DNA of 64,000 nucleotides from NCBI RefSeq assembly GCF_900169175.1, contig NZ_FXZM01000012.1, positions 1 through 64,000 on the forward strand. The letters are read 5' to 3'. This DNA comes from Brevibacterium jeotgali (lineage in GTDB: Bacteria; Actinomycetota; Actinomycetes; Actinomycetales; Brevibacteriaceae). This document shows positions 26,073-35,644 of the stretch, one piece after another (position 1 is the first letter of the stretch; each line of letters starts with the position of its first letter). The notes beneath the pieces are model-generated. The model was not told the origin of the DNA. It saw only the letters and a program-made list of their open reading frames with translations, and did not search any database. The translations under genes and the position numbers were made by a program.

Positions 26073-27275
26073 ATGGACATCGAGTCGAACGTCGACCTCG
26101 CGGAGTTCCGCGCTGAAGTCGCCGAGTTCCTGGACACCGCGCCCACACCGGAGATCCTGGAGGCCGGTCGCAAGACCACCAGCGTCTTCGCTCCGTTCGA
26201 GCAGGTCATGGCGTGGCACCGCATCCTGCACGCCCGCGGGTGGGCGGCACCCGACTGGCCCGTCGAGCACGGCGGGCCCGGATGGTCGGTCGAGCAGCGG
26301 TACGTCTTCGCCGACGAATACCAGAAGCGGGGACTTCCGCCGCTGCTGCCCAACGGCCTGAAGATGGTCGGACCGCTGCTCATGGAAGTCGGCACCCCCG
26401 AGCAGCAGGAGCGCCACCTGCCGGGGATCCTGGCCGGCGAGGACTACTGGACCCAGGGCTATTCCGAACCCGGTGCCGGATCCGACCTCGCGGCCCTCAG
26501 CTGCTCTGCTGTGGCAGACGGGGACGACTACATCCTCAATGGCAGCAAGATCTGGACCACGTACGCCCACCACGCGAACCGGATGTTCATGCTGGTCCGC
26601 ACGAGTCGAGAGGGGCGCAAGCAGGCGGGCATCACCTTCCTGCTGCTGGACCGCATGGACTACCCGGGCATCGAGGTGCGGCCGATCGTCGGGATCGACG
26701 GTGCACCGGAGCAGTGCGAGGTGTTCTTCACCGACGCCCGTGTGCCCCAGTCCGGTCGCGTGGGCGCGGAGAACGACGGCTGGTCCGTGGCCAAACAGCT
26801 GCTCAAGCACGAGCGCGGCGGGGGTGCGCAGAGCCCCTCGATGCGCCGCAGACTCGAGGTGCTCCGCGAGGCGGCGGCAGCGACGCCGTCTCCGTACGGC
26901 GGGTCTCTCACCGACGACGCGGTCTTCCAGCGCGACCTCGGCGAGCTGGAGGCGGACGTCGCCTCCTGTGAGCACTTCGAGAAGCTCGCCATCAGCGGGC
27001 ACCCGATCGTCGACGACCCCGGGTACCCGTCGCTGAACAAAGTCATGAGCTCCGAGCTCATCCAGCGGATATCGGCGCTCATGACCCGCGTCGTCGGGCT
27101 CGACGGGCTGCCGGATCAGCGTGAGGCGCTGCGCGTCGGCTCCGGTGACCCGGTGCTCGGCGACGATCTGGCGCTGATCGCGATGCCGTTCTATCTCAAC
27201 AGCCGAGCCACCACCATCTACGCCGGCACCAACGAGGTGCAGCGCGATCTGATCGCTCGCTCGATGCGAGCCTGA
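26073..27275 (+). CDS. Acyl-CoA dehydrogenase, first subunit of a pair
   Basis: 400 aa. FAD-dependent dehydrogenase: N-terminal helical domain to about 120, QGYSEPGAGSDLAALSCSA (about 130-147, FAD/substrate loop) and C-terminal YAGTNEVQRDLIARSMRA. It follows the MtFadE style found in cholesterol/branched-acyl gene sets. ATG 26073 was chosen over a TTG one codon earlier. Next to a second, shorter dehydrogenase; such adjacent pairs in mycobacteria form alpha2beta2 heterotetramers. Confidence 0.9.
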   Translation: MDIESNVDLAEFRAEVAEFLDTAPTPEILEAGRKTTSVFAPFEQVMAWHRILHARGWAAPDWPVEHGGPGWSVEQRYVFADEYQKRGLPPLLPNGLKMVGPLLMEVGTPEQQERHLPGILAGEDYWTQGYSEPGAGSDLAALSCSAVADGDDYILNGSKIWTTYAHHANRMFMLVRTSREGRKQAGITFLLLDRMDYPGIEVRPIVGIDGAPEQCEVFFTDARVPQSGRVGAENDGWSVAKQLLKHERGGGAQSPSMRRRLEVLREAAAATPSPYGGSLTDDAVFQRDLGELEADVASCEHFEKLAISGHPIVDDPGYPSLNKVMSSELIQRISALMTRVVGLDGLPDQREALRVGSGDPVLGDDLALIAMPFYLNSRATTIYAGTNEVQRDLIARSMRA

Positions 27276-27287
27276 CCGGAGGTCATC

Positions 27288-28433
27288 GTGGACTTCACCT
27301 TCACCGCGGAGCAGAACCAGCTCCGCAGCACTGTCACCCGCGCGCTGCAGCGCGAGTACCCCTTCGAGGCGCGTCAGGCCATCGTCGGCTCGGAGGACGG
27401 CTGGTCTGCCGATGTGTGGCAGCAGCTCGTCGACCTCGGGCTCACGGCCATCCCGTTCGCCGAGGACGTCGGCGGACTCGAGGGATCCATCGTCGACCTC
27501 GTCGCGGTGGCCGAGGTGTTCGGCGCACATCTGCTGGCAGAGCCCTGGACCGCCTCCGTCGTCCTGGTCGGCGGCATGCTCGCTGCCGTGCCGGACAGCG
27601 AAGCTGCCCGCGCATGCCTGGGCCGGATCGCTGCGGGCGAGGCGATCGGCGCCTTCGCCCATGAGGAGGGCCGCGGCACTCCCGACCCGGCTCTCGTCGC
27701 GACCACTGCCGCGACCTCCGGCAGCCGTCATGTGCTGACCGGTGACAAGCGGGCAGTGCTCCACGGGGCTGCCGCCGACGTCCTCGTGGTCACAGCCCGA
27801 CTCGACGGCGAACTGGCTCTCTTCCTCGCAGATCCCGCCGCGTCGACTGCCAGCCCGTTCACGACAATCGACGGCCGCAGGGCCGCCCACCTGCGCTTCG
27901 ACGGCACGCCTGCCACACTCCTCGCCACTGGAGCTGAGCAGACGGTGCGCGAGGCGCTCGACCAGGCCATCGTGGTCCTGTCGGCCGAGGCGGTCGGTGC
28001 CATGGGAGAACTGCTGCGCACAACGTCCGAGTACGCATCGACCCGCGAGCAGTTCGGGGTGCCGATCGGGACCAACCAGGCTCTGGCCCATCGGCTCGCG
28101 GACATGAAGATCGCATACCTGAAAGCGCGGGCCACCCTGCTGCACACCACCGCGCTGGCCGAGGCGCACCGCCTCACGGCCCGCGATGTGGCCGTCCTCA
28201 AGGCCCAGGTGGGCCGACTGGGTCTAACGGTGGGCGAATCCGCGATTCAGATCCACGGAGGGGTCGGCATGACGGACGAGCTGCCCGTGGGGCACCTGCA
28301 CAAGCGGATCCTCGCAGTCGACGCACTGTTCGGTCCTGCCGATCACCACCTGAGGACACTCGGGGCCGGGCGCGACAGCCTCTCACCTGACTGTTCGACG
28401 CAGACGCCCACTCCTGCACAGATCGGGGGATGA
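27288..28433 (+). CDS. Acyl-CoA dehydrogenase, second subunit of a pair
   Basis: 381 aa. DFTFTAEQNQLRSTVTRALQ at the start and SIQIHGGVGMT-like AIQIHGGVGMTDELPVGHL near the end are ACAD motifs; the central STREQFGVPIGTNQALAHRLADM (about 250-272) binds FAD. It starts at GTG 27288 and overlaps the truncated GAF gene by ATGA. It is more diverged than its neighbour, with an Ala-rich middle, in keeping with the non-catalytic or partner subunit of a heteromer (inference). Confidence 0.88.
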   Translation: MDFTFTAEQNQLRSTVTRALQREYPFEARQAIVGSEDGWSADVWQQLVDLGLTAIPFAEDVGGLEGSIVDLVAVAEVFGAHLLAEPWTASVVLVGGMLAAVPDSEAARACLGRIAAGEAIGAFAHEEGRGTPDPALVATTAATSGSRHVLTGDKRAVLHGAAADVLVVTARLDGELALFLADPAASTASPFTTIDGRRAAHLRFDGTPATLLATGAEQTVREALDQAIVVLSAEAVGAMGELLRTTSEYASTREQFGVPIGTNQALAHRLADMKIAYLKARATLLHTTALAEAHRLTARDVAVLKAQVGRLGLTVGESAIQIHGGVGMTDELPVGHLHKRILAVDALFGPADHHLRTLGAGRDSLSPDCSTQTPTPAQIGG

Positions 28434-28777
28434 GGCTCTCGTCCTCCCAGGCTGCGGGCGCGGAGGCCCTCGACCACCTGCTGTCCGAGGAGCACGAGCT
28501 GGGTGGGTCCCTCGACACACTGGCCGCGATCGCAAGGGCGAAGATCGCTGGTGACACCGTCGTGGACTGCGGCATCACCCGCGAGGGGAGGAGGCGGACT
28601 GCTGTGGTCGGCAGCAGTTCCCCACGGGCACGGCTGATGGGCGAGGTCCGGGCCGGCTACGGCTGCGGGCCCTGTCTGCATGCTCAGGAGACCGCACCCA
28701 CCGTCCTCCTCGACGACGTCGGCACCGAGTCGCGCTGGAGCGAGTACATCGCCGATCCCTCTGCCGGAATCCGCTGA
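28430..28777 (+). pseudogene. Truncated GAF-domain gene (remnant of a GAF-ANTAR-type regulator)
   Basis: 115 codons. LSEEHELGGSLDTLAAIARAK and AGYGCGPCLHAQ with VLLDDVGTESRW match the GAF part of actinobacterial GAF-ANTAR proteins, which bind nascent RNA through ANTAR to stop termination. The frame ends at a TGA inside the expected GIR-SVLS motif: the codons after the TGA read on as SVLSG in the same frame. About 70 bases later argS begins, so the rest of the GAF and all of the ANTAR part are gone. The ATG overlaps the dehydrogenase stop, showing it was once part of the operon. Confidence 0.7.
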
Positions 28778-28834
28778 TCCGTGCTGTCGGGGCACTGCGC
28801 CCGGCCCGATTGCCCGGGTCCGTCTGCGACCCAC

Positions 28835-28840
28835 TATCCT
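28835..28840 (+). promoter_or_regulatory. -10 box of argS (TATCCT), leaderless transcript
   Basis: TATCCT ends six bases before the GTG start at 28847, so RNA would begin at the start codon. There is no ribosome site upstream of this GTG. The conserved ArgS N-terminus starts here. Confidence 0.55.
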
Positions 28841-28846
28841 GGGCGG

Positions 28847-30487
28847 GTGACTCCCGAAGAACTCAAGACGGCCATAGCCGCGGCACTCGACGCGTACAGC
28901 TCTTCCTCCGGACGGGACATCGTTCCTCCCGCAGTCCTCGTCGTCGAGCGACCGAAGAATCGCGACCACGGCGACTGGGCCTCGAACGTGGCGCTGCAGA
29001 CGGCGAAGGCCGCAGGGATGCCGCCGCGGGAACTGGCAGAGGGACTGGCGGCCGTCCTGCGGGAGCACGACGGGATCGACGCCGTCGACGTCGCAGGGCC
29101 GGGCTTCCTGAACATCACACTCTCCGCCGCCGCCGCGGGTGCACTCGCGGCAGACATCGTGGCCGCAGGACACGACTACGGTCGAGGCTCCGCCATGGCG
29201 GGCCACGTCGTGAACATGGAGTTCGTCTCCGCGAATCCGACCGGCCCCCTGCACCTGGGCCACACGCGATGGGCGGCTCTGGGTGACGCCATCGCCCGTG
29301 TCCTGACGGCGGCCGGAGCGGACGTCACGAGCGAGTACTACATCAACGACGCCGGCTCGCAGATGAACGTCTTCGCAGATTCGGTGATCGCCCGGATGAA
29401 GGGGCGGGACGTGCCGGAGGGCGGCTATCCGGGTCAGTACATCGCGGACATCGCAGAGGTGATCGCGACGGATCAGCCCGCTCTCGCCGATTCCTGCGAC
29501 GATGCGACCCGCGAAGAGGTCCGCACCCGCGCCTACGACCTCCAGCTGCAGGACATCAAGGACACACTCACCGAGTTCGACGTGCATTTCGACGTCTGGT
29601 TCTCGGAATCCTCGCTGCACGATTCGGGCGCGCTCGGCTCCGCGGTCGAGCGCCTGCGCGAGCAGGGGCACGTCTACGACGACAACGGCGCGGTGTGGCT
29701 GCGGACCACCGACTTCGGCGATGACAAGGACCGGGTCCTGATCCGCAGTGATGGAGCACCCACGTACTTCGCCGCGGACGCCGCCTACTACCTCGACAAG
29801 AAGGACCGGGGATTCTCGGAGAAGGTGTATCTGCTGGGCGCGGATCACCACGGCTATGTCGGCCGCCTCAAGGCGATCGCCGCAGCCGCCGGCGACGACC
29901 CGGACACGAACATCGAAGTGCTCATCGGGCAGCTCATCAAGGTCAACGGAGCGAAGCTGTCGAAGCGCGCCGGCAACATCATCGAGCTGCGCGACCTCGT
30001 CCGCTGGCTGGGTCGTGATGCCCTGCGGTACTCGCTGGCCCGCATCCCCGCGGACTCTCCGCTCACGCTGGATCCGGAGGTCCTGCGCAGCGCGAGCAAT
30101 GACAATCCCGTCTTCTACGTGCAGTACGCCCACGCCCGCGCGTGCGGCGTGGAGCGCAATGCCCTCACCGCGGGGATCGACGCCTCGGTCTTCGACGCGT
30201 CGACCCTCTCGCACCCCACGGAAGCGGCCCTGCTGGCCGGCCTCGCGGACTTCCCCAGAGTCGTCGCCCAGGCAGCGCAGCTGCGCGAACCGCACCGCAT
30301 CGCCCGCTATCTCGAATCACTCGCCGGTCTGTTCCACAAGTGGTACGACTCGTGCCGGGTCACGCCCCTGGCGGACGACGAGCCCGGCGCCGTGCACGGA
30401 TCCCGCCTCGTGCTGGACCGCGCCACCGCGCAGGTGCTGTCGAACGGGCTCGAGCTGCTCGGGGTCAGTGCCCCCGAGCGCATGTGA
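28847..30487 (+). CDS. argS: Arginyl-tRNA synthetase
   Basis: 546 aa class I synthetase. N-terminal Add1 domain (about 1-90); catalytic motif SANPTGPLHLGHTRWAALGD (HIGH as HLGH) near residue 132; KMSKS-like stretch in the form KLSKRAGN; C-terminal DALR anticodon-binding domain (from about 430). Charges tRNA-Arg with arginine; both tRNAs in this window are its substrates. It starts a cluster argS-lysA-hom-thrC-thrB that is also found in M. tuberculosis. Start chosen at GTG 28847 since the open frame upstream is the shadow of the GAF remnant. Confidence 0.96.
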   Translation: MTPEELKTAIAAALDAYSSSSGRDIVPPAVLVVERPKNRDHGDWASNVALQTAKAAGMPPRELAEGLAAVLREHDGIDAVDVAGPGFLNITLSAAAAGALAADIVAAGHDYGRGSAMAGHVVNMEFVSANPTGPLHLGHTRWAALGDAIARVLTAAGADVTSEYYINDAGSQMNVFADSVIARMKGRDVPEGGYPGQYIADIAEVIATDQPALADSCDDATREEVRTRAYDLQLQDIKDTLTEFDVHFDVWFSESSLHDSGALGSAVERLREQGHVYDDNGAVWLRTTDFGDDKDRVLIRSDGAPTYFAADAAYYLDKKDRGFSEKVYLLGADHHGYVGRLKAIAAAAGDDPDTNIEVLIGQLIKVNGAKLSKRAGNIIELRDLVRWLGRDALRYSLARIPADSPLTLDPEVLRSASNDNPVFYVQYAHARACGVERNALTAGIDASVFDASTLSHPTEAALLAGLADFPRVVAQAAQLREPHRIARYLESLAGLFHKWYDSCRVTPLADDEPGAVHGSRLVLDRATAQVLSNGLELLGVSAPERM

Positions 30488-30498
30488 GAGGAGACTGA

Positions 30499-31923
30499 AT
30501 GCCCGCACACATCTCCGGAGTCCTCCATGCCGGCCCGTCGCCGGTCTGGCTGCCGCACCCGGAAGACGTCAACGCACTCATGCCCAGTCTGTGGTCAGCG
30601 AACACGCGCAAGGATCCGGACGGAGTGCTCACGGTCGCCGGCCATCGGGTGACCGACCTCGCCCGCACGTACGCAAGCCCCCTCTACGTCCTCGACGTCG
30701 CTGATCTGCGCTCCCGGGCACGCGGTTTCGTGGCCGCGTTCACGCAGTCGTTCGATGCAGTGGGCACCCGGGCCCGGGTGTACTACGCCGGCAAGGCGCT
30801 GCTCACCTCAGCGGTCGCCCAGTGGGTGGCGGCCGAGGGCATGGGCATCGACACCTGTTCGCTCGGCGAGCTCATGACTGCGCGCCGCGCCGGCGTCGAC
30901 CCGGGCGTCATCGGCCTCCACGGCAACAACAAGTCGGATGAGGAGATCGCCTACGCACTGGACTGGGGCATCGCCCGCATCGTCGTCGACTCCCTCGACG
31001 AGATCGACCGCATCGAGGCCGCCGCAGCGGCGCGTGGAGTCCGCGCGCCGGTGATGATCCGCGTCACCGTGGGTGTGGAAGCGCATACGCACGACTTCAT
31101 CGCGACTGCGCACGAAGATCAGAAGTTCGGTCTGTCGCTCCAGTCCGGTGCCGCGCGCACAGCGGCGGACCGGGCGCACGCATCGCCCCACCTCGACCTC
31201 ATCGGCCTCCACAGCCACATCGGGTCCCAGATCTTCGACCGCTCCGGCTTCGAGGTCGCCGCGCGGCGGATCGTCGGGCTGCGGGCGGAGATCCAGCGCG
31301 ACCACGGCGCGAGCCTTCCGGAGATCGACCTGGGCGGCGGCTTCGGCATGCGCTACACATCGCAGGACACGCCCCCGCCCATCGCGGACATGGCCGCGCA
31401 GCTTGCGGACGTCGTCGCGCGGACCTGCCAGGAGGAGGGCACGGACCTCCCCGTCGTCTCCTTCGAACCGGGCCGCGCGATCGTCGGCCCGGCGGTCTTC
31501 ACCCTCTACACCGTCGGCACGGTCAAGGGCGTGGAGACGGAGACGGGCGTGCGCACGTATGTGTCGGTCGACGGCGGAATGAGCGACAACGTGCGCACTG
31601 CGCTCTACGATGCTGACTATTCGTGCACGCTCGCGTCCAGGTCGTCCGACGGGGATCCCACGGTCGTCCGGGTCGTGGGAAGCCACTGCGAGAGCGGCGA
31701 CATCCTCGTGCGCGACGAGTACCTGCCCGCGGACGTGCGGGCGGGCGACCTGGTCGCCGTCCCCGGCACCGGCGCGTACTGCCAGCCGCTCGCGTCGAAC
31801 TACAACCTCACGCCGCGGCCCGGGGTGCTGGCCGTCAGCGCCGGGCGCGCGGACTGGATCATCCGACCCGAAACCCACGACGATCTGCTGGGCCGCGACT
31901 GCGGCCCGATCGCCGATGCCTGA
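30499..31923 (+). CDS. lysA: Diaminopimelate decarboxylase
   Basis: 474 aa fold-type III PLP enzyme. VYYAGKALLTSAV holds the PLP Lys (about residue 97); HSHIGSQIFDRSGF, EIDLGGGFGMRYT (Gly-rich phosphate site) and FEPGRAIVG follow. The C-terminal barrel includes GSHCESGDILVRDEYLP with the catalytic Cys, which reaches into the partner's active site. Makes L-lysine from meso-diaminopimelate. The N-terminal 45 residues before the barrel are usual in actinobacteria. It lies 11 bases after argS; ribosome site GAGAGGAG. Confidence 0.96.
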   Translation: MPAHISGVLHAGPSPVWLPHPEDVNALMPSLWSANTRKDPDGVLTVAGHRVTDLARTYASPLYVLDVADLRSRARGFVAAFTQSFDAVGTRARVYYAGKALLTSAVAQWVAAEGMGIDTCSLGELMTARRAGVDPGVIGLHGNNKSDEEIAYALDWGIARIVVDSLDEIDRIEAAAAARGVRAPVMIRVTVGVEAHTHDFIATAHEDQKFGLSLQSGAARTAADRAHASPHLDLIGLHSHIGSQIFDRSGFEVAARRIVGLRAEIQRDHGASLPEIDLGGGFGMRYTSQDTPPPIADMAAQLADVVARTCQEEGTDLPVVSFEPGRAIVGPAVFTLYTVGTVKGVETETGVRTYVSVDGGMSDNVRTALYDADYSCTLASRSSDGDPTVVRVVGSHCESGDILVRDEYLPADVRAGDLVAVPGTGAYCQPLASNYNLTPRPGVLAVSAGRADWIIRPETHDDLLGRDCGPIADA

Positions 31924-31933
31924 GAGGACCCCC

Positions 31934-33244
31934 ATGGAGAAGCTCACTGTCGCCCTGCTGGGCGGAGGAGTCGTCGGCGCCGAGGTCACGCGCACCCTCC
32001 TCGCGCGGAGCGATGCGCTGGCCGCGCGCGTGGGAGCGCGGCTCGAACTGATCGGCGTCCTCGTCCGGGACGCGTCGAAGGAACGTGACGGCATTCCGCG
32101 TGAGCTGCTCACGACCGACGCCGAGGCCGTGGTCGCCGGAGCAGACATCGTCGTCGAGCTGATGGGCGGCATCGAGCCCGCCCGCACGCACATCCTCGAT
32201 GCGCTGGCGGCGGGTGCCAGCGTCGTCACGGCGAACAAGGCCCTGCTCGCCCAGCACTTCCCGGAGCTCATCACCGCTGCCGACGATGCCGGTGTGCGCA
32301 TCGAGTACGAAGCGGCCGTGGCGGGGGCGATCCCCATCGTCCGCCCCCTGTCCGTGTCGCTCGCCGGTGACCGGATCGAGCGCGTCATGGGGATCGTCAA
32401 CGGCACGACGAACTACATCCTCGACCAGATGTCCAGGGAGGGGTGGGACTTCGACGCGGCGCTCACGACCGCACAGGAGCTGGGGTACGCAGAGGCCGAC
32501 CCCACGGCGGACGTCGAGGGCCTCGACGCCGCGGCGAAGGCGGCGATCATCGCCTCTCTCGCATTCCAGGTCCCGGTGGCCATGGACGACGTCCACGTCG
32601 AGGGCATCTCGTCGGTGAGCGCGGACATGATCGAGACCGCTGCGGCACAGGGATTCACGATCAAGCTGCTCGCGATCTGCGAGCGCATCGACAACCCCGA
32701 CGGCACGGAGAGCGTGTCGGCTCGCGTCTACCCCGCGCTCATCCGCGACGACCACCCCCTCGCGTCCGTCTCCGGGGCATTCAACGCGGTCTTCGTCGAG
32801 GCGGAGAACGCGGGCTCTCTCATGTTCTACGGGCAGGGCGCAGGCGGCGCCCCCACGTCGTCCGCAGTCATGGGCGACCTCGTGTCCGTCGCGCGACGCC
32901 GTGTCCTGGGCGGGCGCGGTCAGGTCGCGCAGCAGGTGCGCGAGAGCGGAGACATCCTCCCGATCTCGCGCATCTCGACCCGCTACCAGATGACGCTCGA
33001 GGTCCACGACCGTCCGGGCGTGCTGCTGCGCGTCGCAGAGATCGTCGCGGCAGAGGGCGTGTCGATCGAGCTCGTCCAGCAGACCCGGCTGGAGCCGGAG
33101 GACGAGGCCGCGTCGCCGCGTGCCAAGCTGGTCATCGCGACGCATTCCGCCGTCGAATCCGCGCTGGCGGCGACGGTCGACTCCCTCGCGTCCTCGGACG
33201 TCGTCGAGTCGGTCAAATCGGTGCTCCGCATCGAGGGTGCCTGA
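31934..33244 (+). CDS. hom: Homoserine dehydrogenase with ACT domain
   Basis: 436 aa. NAD(P)-binding Rossmann start LTVALLGGGVVGAEVTRTLL; ASVVTANKALLAQ (active site Lys in the family), AAVAGAIPIVRPL and EADPTADVEGLDAAAKAAI (substrate site); C-terminal ACT domain (about 355-430) for threonine feedback. Reduces aspartate semialdehyde to homoserine. ATG 31934 follows a GAGAGGAC site, 10 bases after lysA. The open frame upstream overlaps lysA out of frame and is a shadow. Confidence 0.96.
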   Translation: MEKLTVALLGGGVVGAEVTRTLLARSDALAARVGARLELIGVLVRDASKERDGIPRELLTTDAEAVVAGADIVVELMGGIEPARTHILDALAAGASVVTANKALLAQHFPELITAADDAGVRIEYEAAVAGAIPIVRPLSVSLAGDRIERVMGIVNGTTNYILDQMSREGWDFDAALTTAQELGYAEADPTADVEGLDAAAKAAIIASLAFQVPVAMDDVHVEGISSVSADMIETAAAQGFTIKLLAICERIDNPDGTESVSARVYPALIRDDHPLASVSGAFNAVFVEAENAGSLMFYGQGAGGAPTSSAVMGDLVSVARRRVLGGRGQVAQQVRESGDILPISRISTRYQMTLEVHDRPGVLLRVAEIVAAEGVSIELVQQTRLEPEDEAASPRAKLVIATHSAVESALAATVDSLASSDVVESVKSVLRIEGA

Positions 33245-33289
33245 GGCACTGTGAAGAGCACCATGAACAGCAGGGAGATGCACACAGTC

Positions 33290-34378
33290 ATGACAGCAGC
33301 ACACCGTCCTCAGTGGCGCGGAGTCGTCAACGAGTACCGCGATCTCCTCGACGTCGGGGCCGAGGTCCCCGCCGTGACGCTGGGGGAGGGCGGCACTCCG
33401 CTCATCCATGCAGAGGGTCTGTCGGAGCGCGTCGGTGCGGAAGTCCACGTGAAGTACGAGGGGATGAATCCGACCGCGTCCTTCAAGGACCGCGGGATGA
33501 CGATGGCGATCACGAAGGCCGCGTCGCGTGGTGCGAAGGCCGTCATCTGCGCGTCGACGGGCAATACGTCCGCCTCTGCCGCCGCCTACGCGACGAAGGC
33601 GGGGCTCACGTCGGCCGTGCTCGTCCCTGCGGGGAAGATCGCGATGGGGAAGATGAGTCAGGCGGTCGCCCACGGCGCACAGCTGCTCGAGGTCGACGGG
33701 AACTTCGATGACTGCCTCACCCTGTGCCGCAAGCTGTCCGAGGCGTATCCCGTGGATCTCGTGAACTCCGTGAACCCGGACCGCATCGAGGGGCAGAAGA
33801 CTGCGGCGTTCGAGATCGTCGACGCGCTGGGACACGCACCTGACATCCACGTGCTGCCGGTCGGCAACGCCGGGAACATCACGGCGTACTGGAAGGGCTT
33901 CAGCGAGTACGTTAGGAAGGGTCTCGCACAGTCGGCGCCCATGATGTGGGGGTTCCAGGCGGTCGGTGCGGCACCTCTGGTGCTCGGGCACCCCGTCGAC
34001 GAGCCGGAGACGATCGCGACCGCGATCCGCATCGGCAACCCGGCCTCGTGGGAGCAGGCGATCGCTGCGCGCGACGAGTCCGGCGGTCGGATCGAGTCCG
34101 TCACGGACGAGGAGATCCTCAGCGCGCATCGACTGCTCTCCTCGACCGAGGGCATCTTCGTCGAGCCGGGCTCCGCGGCGTCGGTCGCAGGGCTGCTCAA
34201 GTCCGCAGAGGCCGGTCTGGTCCCGTCGGGTGCCGTCATCTCCGTCACCGTCACGGGCCACGGCCTGAAGGACCCCCAGTGGGCCCTGCAGGCGGCCGAC
34301 GGCTCGGCCGTCACTCCCACGCGGGTGCCGATCGATGCGGTGAGCGCTGCCCGCGAGCTGGGGCTCGAGGACGCATGA
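33290..34378 (+). CDS. thrC: Threonine synthase
   Basis: 362 aa fold-type II PLP enzyme. [18 protein letters not shown] with the PLP Lys (residue about 63) and [17 protein letters not shown] are diagnostic; [14 protein letters not shown] is the Gly loop. Converts phosphohomoserine to threonine. Three in-frame starts lie upstream (33251, 33263, 33278). ATG 33290 was chosen as conserved start with GGGAG 12 bases upstream; this is uncertain by up to 13 residues. The stop overlaps thrB (ATGA). Confidence 0.93.
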   Translation: MTAAHRPQWRGVVNEYRDLLDVGAEVPAVTLGEGGTPLIHAEGLSERVGAEVHVKYEGMNPTASFKDRGMTMAITKAASRGAKAVICASTGNTSASAAAYATKAGLTSAVLVPAGKIAMGKMSQAVAHGAQLLEVDGNFDDCLTLCRKLSEAYPVDLVNSVNPDRIEGQKTAAFEIVDALGHAPDIHVLPVGNAGNITAYWKGFSEYVRKGLAQSAPMMWGFQAVGAAPLVLGHPVDEPETIATAIRIGNPASWEQAIAARDESGGRIESVTDEEILSAHRLLSSTEGIFVEPGSAASVAGLLKSAEAGLVPSGAVISVTVTGHGLKDPQWALQAADGSAVTPTRVPIDAVSAARELGLEDA

Positions 34379-35331
34379 GCGGATTCCGGATTCCTGCGGG
34401 ATTCTCCGTTGAGGTCACCGCACCGGCGACGTCCGCGAACCTGGGTGCCGGCTACGACTCGTTCGGGCTGGCACTGGGGGTCGCAGATACTGTGCGAGCG
34501 CGCGTGGCCGACGCCGATGTCCCCCATGATGCTCGTGCCGTCATCACGGGGGAGGGCGCGGACTTCCTGCCGCGCAGCGGCGACCACCTGATCCTCCGCG
34601 TCGCCGAGCAGATCCTGGCGGCCCGCGAGGTCGCCGGGGGAGAACGCCTCGTCCTCGAGTGCGAGAACGCGATCCCGCAGTCGCGCGGCATGGGGTCTTC
34701 TGCGGCAGCGGTCGTCGCAGGTCTCTCCATCGCAGACGCCGCGAGCACTGCGGCCGGGCTTCCGGAACCCACCGCCGCAGAGAAGCTCGCGTGGGCGACG
34801 CACTTCGAGGGCCACCCCGACAACGCCGCTCCGGCGCTCTTCGGGGGAGTGACGGTGAGCTGGTACCCGGAGGCGGATCGCGCGTCGTCGATCTCTCTGC
34901 CGGTGCATCCCGAGGTCCGCGCGGCCGTCGTCGTGCCCGATGAGCGGCTGGACACGGACATCGCCCGTGAGCTGCTCCCTCGCACGGTGCCTCATGCGGA
35001 CGCCGCTGCGAACTCCGCGGTCGCAGGTCTCTTCGTCCACGCGATCTGCCACGATCCGTCGCTGCTCGTCGATGCGACCGTCGACCGTCTGCACCAGGAG
35101 TACCGGAGGCCCGCGATGCTCGCGTCGCTCGAGCGGGTCGACGCGCTGCGCGCGGCCGGCCTCGCCGCAGTCGTGTCCGGCGCTGGGCCGACGGTGCTGG
35201 TGCTGGGAACCGGCGAGGACCTCGCAGACCGGGTGTCCGCCGTGCTGGCCGGAGACGGTGCACGGGTCCTCCAGCCACAGATCGCGGAGAACGGGGCGAC
35301 GACACTGTCGCTGCGGAGCATGTCCGCCTGA
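34375..35331 (+). CDS. thrB: Homoserine kinase
   Basis: 318 aa GHMP kinase. [21 protein letters not shown] at the N-terminus (substrate site) and [21 protein letters not shown] (ATP loop, about 100-120; here seen as [12 protein letters not shown]) are typical; the C-terminal [13 protein letters not shown] motif closes the family fold. Phosphorylates homoserine for ThrC. Its ATG overlaps the thrC stop, so product flow ThrB-ThrC is reflected in coupled translation. Last gene of the aspartate-family cluster. Confidence 0.95.
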   Translation: MSGFRIPAGFSVEVTAPATSANLGAGYDSFGLALGVADTVRARVADADVPHDARAVITGEGADFLPRSGDHLILRVAEQILAAREVAGGERLVLECENAIPQSRGMGSSAAAVVAGLSIADAASTAAGLPEPTAAEKLAWATHFEGHPDNAAPALFGGVTVSWYPEADRASSISLPVHPEVRAAVVVPDERLDTDIARELLPRTVPHADAAANSAVAGLFVHAICHDPSLLVDATVDRLHQEYRRPAMLASLERVDALRAAGLAAVVSGAGPTVLVLGTGEDLADRVSAVLAGDGARVLQPQIAENGATTLSLRSMSA

Positions 35332-35644
35332 CGAGGCTGGTGACCACCGGGGAATCGCCCCAGGTCGTGAGGCGGATCCGCTGAATCTGATTCACGCAAT
35401 CGGGGCGGCGCGATTCGCGCACGACCGCTGTGACATGTAGAGTGAAGGTGTTCCGGGCGTCGATCCGTCTGATGTTTACGAGCATCCAGGCCGTTCGAGT
35501 CCACTCTTCGGAACATCTTCATGACGCCTTCGGTCGTTCTCGGCCTGCGTCTTCACCACATGCACCACAGGTGCCATCCATCGCTGTGCATCCGGCGTTC
35601 TCTACGCATTTCCCACGCACGGCCGAACGGAGAAGGAAACCTTC
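35332..35644 (+). promoter_or_regulatory. rho control region and leader (no protein gene assigned)
   Basis: 313 bases between thrB and rho. TAGAGT at 35438-35443 is a good -10 box and gives a leader of about 195 bases. Upstream of it lie two perfect 6+1+6 palindromes, TGAATC-T-GATTCA (35382-35394) and GCGCGA-T-TCGCGC (35408-35420). The leader is pyrimidine-rich and C-rich (35540-35620), the kind of unstructured RNA that Rho itself binds, so autoregulation by Rho is plausible. A short ATG frame from 35521 runs into rho out of frame and may be a leader peptide. GAGAAGGAAA is the rho ribosome site. Confidence 0.5.
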
